A stretch of DNA of 64,000 bases from Ceratorhiza oryzae-sativae (lineage: Eukaryota; Basidiomycota; Agaricomycetes; Cantharellales; Ceratobasidiaceae). Below, in pieces: positions 57,378-64,000 of this stretch. The notes beneath the pieces were generated by a model. The model had not been told where the DNA came from. It made no database searches and saw only the letters and a list, made by a program, of their open reading frames with translations. The stretch covers positions 744,001 to 808,000 of the forward strand of contig JARWMV010000241.1 in the NCBI GenBank assembly GCA_030998015.1. The letters are read 5' to 3'. Each line of letters begins with the position of its first letter. Positions within the stretch are counted from its first letter, which is position 1. The position numbers were made by a program, and so were the translations under genes.

Positions 57378-58597
57378 CCAGGCTGATTGCAAATTTATCG
57401 AGGGGTGGTTGGGATGCGACGGAGTAGTCGGAAGGCACGGTTCGATTCTTACATTTATATAACCACAGTAATACGGAGCTCGTGCGTAAGACCAATTGCT
57501 AACCATGCTGTGCGAGACGGTTGAGGCAATGTTCGGAATGCATCTGTTCCAGCACCGGGGAGCACCCCTCGTGGCTTCGTGCTGATTTCATCTTCCGCAA
57601 AGAAGCAACAATACAGCCTAGACTCAAATGGAAGGGCCATGAGCCAGGATCTGTGCCAGCAAGGCACGGCCAAGCATAAACATCCTAAAGTTTGAGACTT
57701 GTCTGACAGCAAAATGGGGAATCTCGGCATGCGATGGTCTGGGGAAACGGGTGTATTCGAAGTTCTGCAGTAGCTCTGGCGTTTCTGATCGATCAACCTC
57801 ACAGAATGGTCACCGCATATTTACCGGCATACAATTGTGTAGCGCCTCAGAGACGAGCCACTACTTAGAACTGGTCGAGGAATCCTCTTTATAATAAATA
57901 TAATCAAACTGCAATATCTGCTAGACCAAAGCTTCTCCGTCGCCAACTATTCGTACGTCCACACATCGCCCGATTTCACAGTCGTTCCGCGTTTAGAGAG
58001 TCTGGAAGAATCCGAATATGAACGACGCTTTTTGTGGGGCATGTTACGTCCAACAGCTTGAATAATTCAGTATGGTGCTGATATACTTAGAGTGCATGCC
58101 CCACTTGTAATATATTTCCAATGGGCATCAGATGGTAGGCCTCACACTGGCACAATTTCTCCATTGCCTTTTATGGTGGGGGAATCCTATTCCGCGGGGC
58201 GTGAGCCTCGCTCTGGTTGGGTAACTTGAAAGCAAAATTTTCCACAGTTTCGCAACGAGTTAAAGGTACGCTACTCAGTTGCATGTTGTGGTGCCAGTCT
58301 CGCAAGTGATTGGATAGTCTATGGCCAGATGCCTTCTGACCGAAGAGTTCGTAGCTTCCATGGGAGTGCTTTCGGTAGGTTTCACCCAAGGGCGTCCTAA
58401 GCTCGGGGTTCTTTCGGCGAGAATCTTCTTTGGCCGGGAGAGCGCCTATTATCGTTATCAGCGATTCGAGAGCATTTTGAACATGAGCGAAGGCGCGTGC
58501 AATGATTGCTTCCATAATCTTGCAACCAAATCGGTAAACCCCAGTGGCTGTGCCACAAGGTGGACACCCTTGTAATTGAACCACGACGATCGCCGAT
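57378..58597. other. Intergenic between divergent P450 and LSm6
   Basis: About 1.2 kb. A minus-strand frame 58171-58584 of about 137 codons is unsupported. It holds both promoters; no clear motif seen. Confidence 0.5.
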
Positions 58598-59061
58598 ATG
58601 GTGCGTTCTCAAGCTCCAGAAGTTTATGGGACTGAGAAAGAGTATGCCACACAGGACGACACACCTCCCCCAGCACCCCCGGCCGACGATTATGCCCCAC
58701 CTCCACCCCCCGCTGCCTCTAGTGGTTCGCCAACCGACTTCCTCAAGGCGGTGGTTGGGAAACGCGTCGTCGTCCGATTGACTAGCGGTGTGGACTATCG
58801 CGGTATATAATGATTTAGCCACAAACCTCCAGTCGCTGATTCTCAGTCGTCATGTAGGCGTTTTGTCTTGTTTAGATGGGTATATGAATATTGCTCTAGA
58901 GCAGACAGAAGAGCACGTCAATGGCCGAGTAACGAATAGGTACGGCGACGCCTTTATTCGTGGCAACAATGGTTAGTGCTGGTTTGTATCTATATTTTGC
59001 GTGATGTGACATTTATGGGATTTGTGTAGTATTGTACATATCCGCCGCGGAGGCACTTTGA
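58598..59061 (+). CDS. LSM6: U6 snRNA-associated Sm-like protein LSm6
   Basis: Subunit of the Lsm2-8 (U6 snRNP) and Lsm1-7 (mRNA decay) heptameric rings. Three exons: 58598-58802 ending SGVDYRG, then VLSCLDGYMNIALEQTEEHV..YGDAFIRGNN, then LYISAAEAL, with introns of about 55-60 bp. The Sm fold is complete: SPTDFLKAVVGKRVVVRLTS (Sm1) and GDAFIRGNNVLYIS (Sm2). Oddity: about 45 residues of Pro/Ala/Asp-rich sequence precede the Sm domain (runs of five Pro), while family members normally begin 5-10 residues before it. The only ATG at the start supports the extension, though a leaderless start upstream of the domain was not found. Confidence 0.93.
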
Positions 59062-59310
59062 ACAAATATCGATAGGCATGCGTACTTGCAGTTCCTGATA
59101 TAATATTTTCGCCCTCGTAAATCTGTGTGGTGGGCGAATTCAAGAGATTTTGATTGGCCATGGTATTTGTATCCGGATTTCGGCCATCCAGCTGCCAGCA
59201 TGGTTCACCCAAAACGATCTTATTCCACCAAATCAAATACGCGTTAAACACTCAAATTTACACTCCAATATATCACATAGCGCTACAAAAAAAGTGATTA
59301 TCGTCCCGAC

Positions 59311-62158
59311 TTAAAACTTGACACTAACGCCAAGCTCGTCCGCAACCTGTCTCAACCTCTTCTCCCATTGCTCAACTTCGCTCAATCGCACCTCGAGTTG
59401 CTCGATCTCGCGATCGAGCTCCATTCGTTCCTCTTCTGTTCCGACTCGAGTGTATGTCCATGAGCCAGTCGAGTCGCCCCAGAGCGTGAGGAGGCGTTTG
59501 TGGTATTTGTTCAACGAAGGGCTATATAAGGGCGGTTGAGTTGGTACAAAGAGCGGAATAGCAGGGTAATTGTTTGGGCGCACCGGTGGGATATAGTTAT
59601 GAGTGTTATTCCTAGGTCTTTGGCGTGTTGGTACATCAAGCCTTCCACATCCGTTGAAACCGCGCTTGTGCATTCTGGGATATGGGATATGAGTACGGGA
59701 TCTCTGAACATCAAGTAGGATGAACATACCGTCAAGGATAGCGAATTTGGGCTTATGATAAAACAACCTAGCCATACCCATCTGAGAGCCGATCAACCCT
59801 TCGAGGATCTAAATGTTAGAAATGATGCAACACTCACCCGCTGCCTTTCTCCACCACTCAACACATCCTTCCACTCTTTACGTGTAGTCCACCCACCCTC
59901 ACGATCAGGAAGATAAGATAAGTGAACATGTGCGAGGATCTCTTCGAGTTGGGCATCTGTTCCACCCAAGGCGACGTGATCAGCGTAGGTCATGGATACA
60001 ATATTCTGTCGAAACCAAGTCAGAAGCAATGCGCGGGAGGGAGTTAGGGAAAGCTCACTGGTCCCGCAAGGTTCCTACGACCATGTACGCTCTCTGAGGG
60101 ATGACCATCAACCCTCTGCCTTCGACGATGCCATTCGCCTCCCAGAGTCCCGCGAGAACACGGGCGATTGCTGTCTTTCCGACTCCATTCTAGATGGTCC
60201 ACGGGAAGGGTATCAGCCCAATGTTGCGCCACACCAATTGGTATGACTGACCGGCCCGGTGATCATTAAATGCTCGCCGCTTTCCACTCGTAGGGTCAAG
60301 TTGCGGACTAGGACATCCCCAACTTCGCCGGGCGCGACAATATCCACACCCTCCAAAACGATTGCTGTACACGGCTTTGTCAATGGCTTGATGAGGATAT
60401 ATTGCAAGGGACATTACTCGCCATCCCCAGACCCGGCTTCAGCCGGAGCTCGGGCTCCATGCAATGCGGCAAGGAGGCCGTATGTTCGAGTCGTGAGACC
60501 AGCCAGTTGAAGCAAATCTTTGTACGCGTACATGAGTCGGCCTCCAGCATCGGCAAGAGACATAAGTAAGCGACGGGAGGAAATATAGTCTTAAAACTAT
60601 GTGAGTTTATTAGTAAAAATGCGGCAACAAGTTGCTTACTTTCCGTGCGAGTAGCAACAGCGTCATCACAGCCGCTCCTATTGTCTCAGCACTACCAGCG
60701 TCGCCTCCAACGCCAATATCACGGGTTTTCTGTTGTGCAAGGTGACATGTTTAGACGTCGAGAAATCCGGATGCTCCCTCACGCGAGGCACTCACTGTAG
60801 CCAGTACAGGAAAGCCGATCAAGCAGTAGCCCGCGGCACTCCACATATACTTGACGACATAGTCTTCCGTCCATTCGTACGCCGTTCGGATCTTGCCAAT
60901 TGCTGCCGCATGTCCGGCCAGTCTCTCATACGCACGTTTGAGAATTTGAAGTTCGCGAGGACCACCACCGTAGAAGCTGCAAACACATCAAGTAAGCCGA
61001 TATGGGACATCGTATATGGCCACGGGCAGGAAATACTTACGCGACTTCTTCAGCTTCTCTCCCCACTCGGCCAACGCCCATCCGGTACTCTCCTTCTAAG
61101 CGCGCTTCCACGGCTGCGAGCCGACCGAATGCAGGTGTAACGGCGCGGAGGATCCGAGCTGTGATAAAGTAGTTGATGAAGAGGAAGATCGTGCCTGTGC
61201 GGCCCAGAGAACGGGCCAGTTGTGCAGTGAATATAAACATGTCGAGTGTAGGTTTCGTTAGATTGCCACTAGGATTGTTTGGACGGTTAGTATCCGGGGC
61301 CGTAGGATATAAACAACCAATGACCCACTATAATGCGCTTGCTGCATCGCAGAATCCAGCAATATCTGCAGTGATATACTGATCCAAACCATCAAGTGAC
61401 CCTGGGCCAGCGAGTCCTAGTCTATAATACCTCTTGGCATTATCATCGCTTAAATAAAGATCATGCGTATATCTTGAAAGTCTGGATCTCATCCCCAGAG
61501 CAATTTTGTTCTGCAAATGGCGTAGCATTGCGTTCGTATAGGAGCTCGGTAGAGCCAGGAGCAGCCATAACCCAATGCCTCGGAGGAATCCTTTTGCGTC
61601 AGCCGAGACGAGGTTTCGTGCAATCAGCCCATCGAGCCTGGCTACAAGCACCGAGAGGCCTGTGCGCAAGAGAAGGAAGAACGTGTGTAGAGCCAAGAGA
61701 GTGTGTTGTCCCCGCAACGCAATTTTGAGCAACGCCGAGAGCTGACGGAAGAACGCCTTGTTCACGGATGGTTGTGTGAAGCTGGGAGGGGCGGGAACCG
61801 TGCTGCTGTTTTGACGAATACTTCTTCTGGAGTGGGTGTTATTTTAACCTTTGTGATACGATGTAAACGTGAACACTGCTATTTGTTCCTAAAATGCTCA
61901 CCTTGGACACTCGACCCCGGAACGGAACTAGTAGCTCTTTGGATCCATGTCCATCGTCGATGTCGACGTACACTTGCTGCTCGACCTCTGCTAGCTCCTT
62001 GTCTGTAGCTTTGGTGCACGTGCTAGACTTTGAATGGTCCCTGCAGTCAATTTAGATCGAAGCAGGAGAGCAGATGCAAGAGCAACTAGAACAGCTGTGT
62101 TGTATTTGCTAGGTAGCCCGAGCAGCGTTTGGGCTGCTGGGCGTGGCTTGCCTGACAT
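59311..62158 (-). CDS. PXA2: ABC transporter subfamily D (peroxisomal acyl-CoA transporter, PXA-like)
   Basis: Half-transporter that imports long-chain acyl-CoA into peroxisomes. N-terminus [20 protein letters not shown] with hydrophobic [18 protein letters not shown], then [17 protein letters not shown] and [20 protein letters not shown]. The TM domain continues [72 protein letters not shown] and [12 protein letters not shown] (EAA-like motif). The nucleotide domain has [20 protein letters not shown], Walker A split by an intron (LMITGP + [16 protein letters not shown]), VLSGGERQR signature and ILDECTSAVS Walker B, ending [11 protein letters not shown]. About 700 residues, 12 or so exons. 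The frame near 62030 seems to lack one base before [19 protein letters not shown] family is secure; PXA1 versus PXA2 is a guess. Confidence 0.87.
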
Positions 62159-62676
62159 GGGTGTACGTGGTCGACGGGTTAGTTCACCACTATCACGAGG
62201 TATGGGGATGATGCATGTGATTTGAGTGACCGGCGCTTAGCTCGGCTGTAGTAGCTGGCCAATACCGGAAAAGTTGGGTAACATGCTTTATGCGGACATG
62301 GTCTTCAGATCACCTTGAAATGTATGCCTTTAGCAGTATGTTCTTTTGAGACATCAGATGTCATTCACGGAATGAGATTAAATTACGAGCTCAACTTATC
62401 AACAACCGACATCTCAATGGTTACGTCCGATACACATATGAATATTATTCCAGTACTGGCAAGATTACATTTGCTTAAAAGCCAACATTCGCCTTGTGCG
62501 AGTGCTACACAGATCTCCATTTTTATTGGTGTCCCCTCCCCTAGGCAGCACAGTTTCTTCGCATCAATCGAGGCCTAGTAGAAAACTCAAATCGTAATAG
62601 TGACTCCACTCTATGAACGCCTGTAAAGGAACAATCTAAGACTCAAGCTTATAAATATCCACAGGTCTCTTGAATC
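62159..62676. other. Intergenic, ABCD promoter / Bin3-like 3' end
   Basis: About 520 bp, no gene seen. Confidence 0.6.
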
Positions 62677-63873
62677 CTAACCGACTCCTGTTAAGAATGT
62701 TTCGCTCTCGATTCGATTAAATGATACAACCGTACCTCCTTCGCCAACCATCCCAGCTCTTGTAGGTTTCGAGAATCCAAGTTCAGCGAGTAGGGAAGGA
62801 AAGTCTTCTGGGCTCAAGCTTATTTGGTTCTGACAAACTCCGTTAATGATGGTGTCGCATAAATGAGCAGAGGCAAGTGAGAAAAATGTGAAACCTACCG
62901 AGCGGGTGCCAGCCTTTCTAATCGCGCTTCTGTAGCCCGCGGAAGGTTGGGCTTCAAGAATAAATGTACCTCCTGCCAAACGTGAGTTCAGGTCTCGAGA
63001 GCTGGATAGCAAGGAGCTCACCCAGCGGCGGCTTGCGGAGAACCTCTCGGACACGGGAGAAGAACAGTCTCAGGCCATCGTCACCTCCATGGATGTGTAT
63101 CCATTTTGAAACTGAAAATCTAAAAACCGAACGAATTGTTAGAGCATTCTCTTAAATATTTCAAAACACGCGTACGCAATAACTACATCATATCCCTCTT
63201 CGTCGGCCGGGCAGCCATGGTTTGCCCAGTCGCTCGCATAAAAAGATACGTTATTTGGGAACGAAGTCTGAGAGGTGTCAACCGGGTTCTGGCAGCTAAC
63301 GCCGCCTTGGAACTGACCTTTTGGGTCGAGATAGGAATAGGACCAAATAAGGAGCTGAAACACTCTGGAAAGTAAGCTGTTGAGCCAGATGGTTCGACCT
63401 TGTCTATAGATGCGAGGAGACGTAAGAATGGAAACCTATCCAACGTTGGACCGATTCACCGTCTTCAGCAGACTCATTAGCATTCCGGCCTGCCTTGCTC
63501 GGTGGGGCTTGCAGACTCCAAACGCTTCTTCGATGGCGCCACGCGCGGCCAATCAACTCCGGGTCAATATCCACCCCTATGACTCTCTCGGCATGATAAT
63601 CTCGAGCTAACATATAATATTAGTACTAGAAGTAAATGTATTAAAAATCAATCTACCTATTTCACATGTGGCCCATCCCTCGTTACACCCGACATCCAAG
63701 ACACGCTGGCCAGCGAATATTCCTGAGGGTAAGACACGCAGACGAGGGTCCGAGCAAAGGTTGCCTCGTTTAGTGTAGTATCTGTTTCCTGTGGTAAATA
63801 TGATGTTTAAGCGTCAGACAACAACTTACCCCTTGTAGTTTCCGTGAAGAGCAACGCGCTTGGCCTTGGGCAT
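62677..63873 (-). CDS. Bin3/MePCE-type RNA 5'-methylphosphate capping methyltransferase
   Basis: SAM-dependent methyltransferase of the Bin3 family, which in animals caps the gamma-phosphate of 7SK and U6 snRNA and in fission yeast acts on telomerase/U6. MPKAKRVALHGNYKG opens with the family HGNYxxYY region, then YYTKRG..DPRL, VLDVGCNEGWATCEI (motif I, intact), AERVIGVDIDPELIGRAWRH, VSFYASDWA and EGYDVVIAY. The Bin3 signature SKWIHIHGGDDGLRLFFSRV lies across an intron, followed by LGGTFILEAQPSAGYRSAIR and LSPEDFPSLLAELGFSKP. It ends SETFLTGVG. About 300 residues in 8 exons, all in frame. The gene lies 127 bp from the window edge, so additional 5' sequence is not excluded. Confidence 0.88.
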
Positions 63874-64000
63874 ATGAGCGACAAGAGCCAACAATAAACA
63901 AAAGCGCCAGGATCACATGACTGTATTGTGAGACGCGCCTCTGGTCTCATCCGAAACGACCATGGTGGCGACGACGCGCGGGGCCAACTCGCCCCGAAAA

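Noticed and set aside
58171..58584. 137-codon minus-strand frame upstream of LSm6
   Set aside because: No recognised motif, lies in the divergent promoter region, and overlaps the likely LSm6 5' leader.
1..64000. CRISPR, IS elements, bacterial operons, viral genes
   Set aside because: No repeat-spacer pattern, transposase, terminal inverted repeats with target duplication, or virus-like protein was seen.

Overview
The window is nuclear DNA from a filamentous fungus, most likely a basidiomycete of the class Agaricomycetes. Nearly every gene is split by many 45-70 bp GT-AG introns. The content is also typical: a multi-exon laccase, a P450, F-box proteins with variable C-termini, a pepsin-like protease, tandem retinol-dehydrogenase-like SDRs and intron-containing tRNA genes. 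The overall protein flavour suggests a Rhizoctonia/Ceratobasidium-type fungus; this is inference and not proven by the sequence. I saw no transposase, reverse transcriptase, CRISPR array or bacterial-type operon.

Layout from left to right: a mitochondrial amino-acid carrier (+, 6-1166); tRNA-Ala; a phytanoyl-CoA-dioxygenase-like gene and a wax-synthase/MBOAT-like acyltransferase (both -, 1556-4858); a decayed SAM-methyltransferase paralogue (5678-7293); a HypX/HoxX-like formyltransferase plus enoyl-CoA-hydratase fusion (8231-11551); a second methyltransferase paralogue (11914-13570); a GST (14107-14877); an EI24/Rrt8-like membrane protein (15129-16402); a proline-rich F-box protein (16819-19200); a gene-poor 3.6 kb; an NmrA-like protein (22850-24226); an aspartic protease (24918-26426); cystathionine gamma-lyase (28095-29693); a second F-box protein (31632-33175); an arrestin-like protein (33716-35931); a small unknown gene head-to-head with NOL10/ENP2 (36135-39054); three tandem SDR copies of which only the middle looks intact (39717-44839); fatty-acid 2-hydroxylase and RRG7-like sharing a 108 bp divergent promoter (45226-47553); PIG-L (47668-48613); two more tRNA-Ala genes; 2.4 kb without a visible gene; laccase (52313-54708) convergent with a P450 (55199-57377); LSm6 (58598-59061); a peroxisomal ABCD half-transporter (59311-62158); and a Bin3/MePCE-type RNA methyltransferase (62677-63873).

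Most genes are independent housekeeping or accessory functions, not one pathway. Lipid-related enzymes recur: PhyH-like, wax-synthase-like, FA 2-hydroxylase and ABCD. The most unusual gene is the HypX-like fusion. In bacteria that architecture makes the CO ligand of [NiFe]-hydrogenase, an enzyme fungi lack. Here it sits between two duplicated methyltransferases that both have an altered SAM-binding loop.

Caution: at least eight otherwise well-conserved genes carry one- or two-base frame breaks, several beside homopolymers. Consensus indels in the assembly are a likely cause, so several 'broken' genes may be intact in the organism. Exon boundaries were read by eye.
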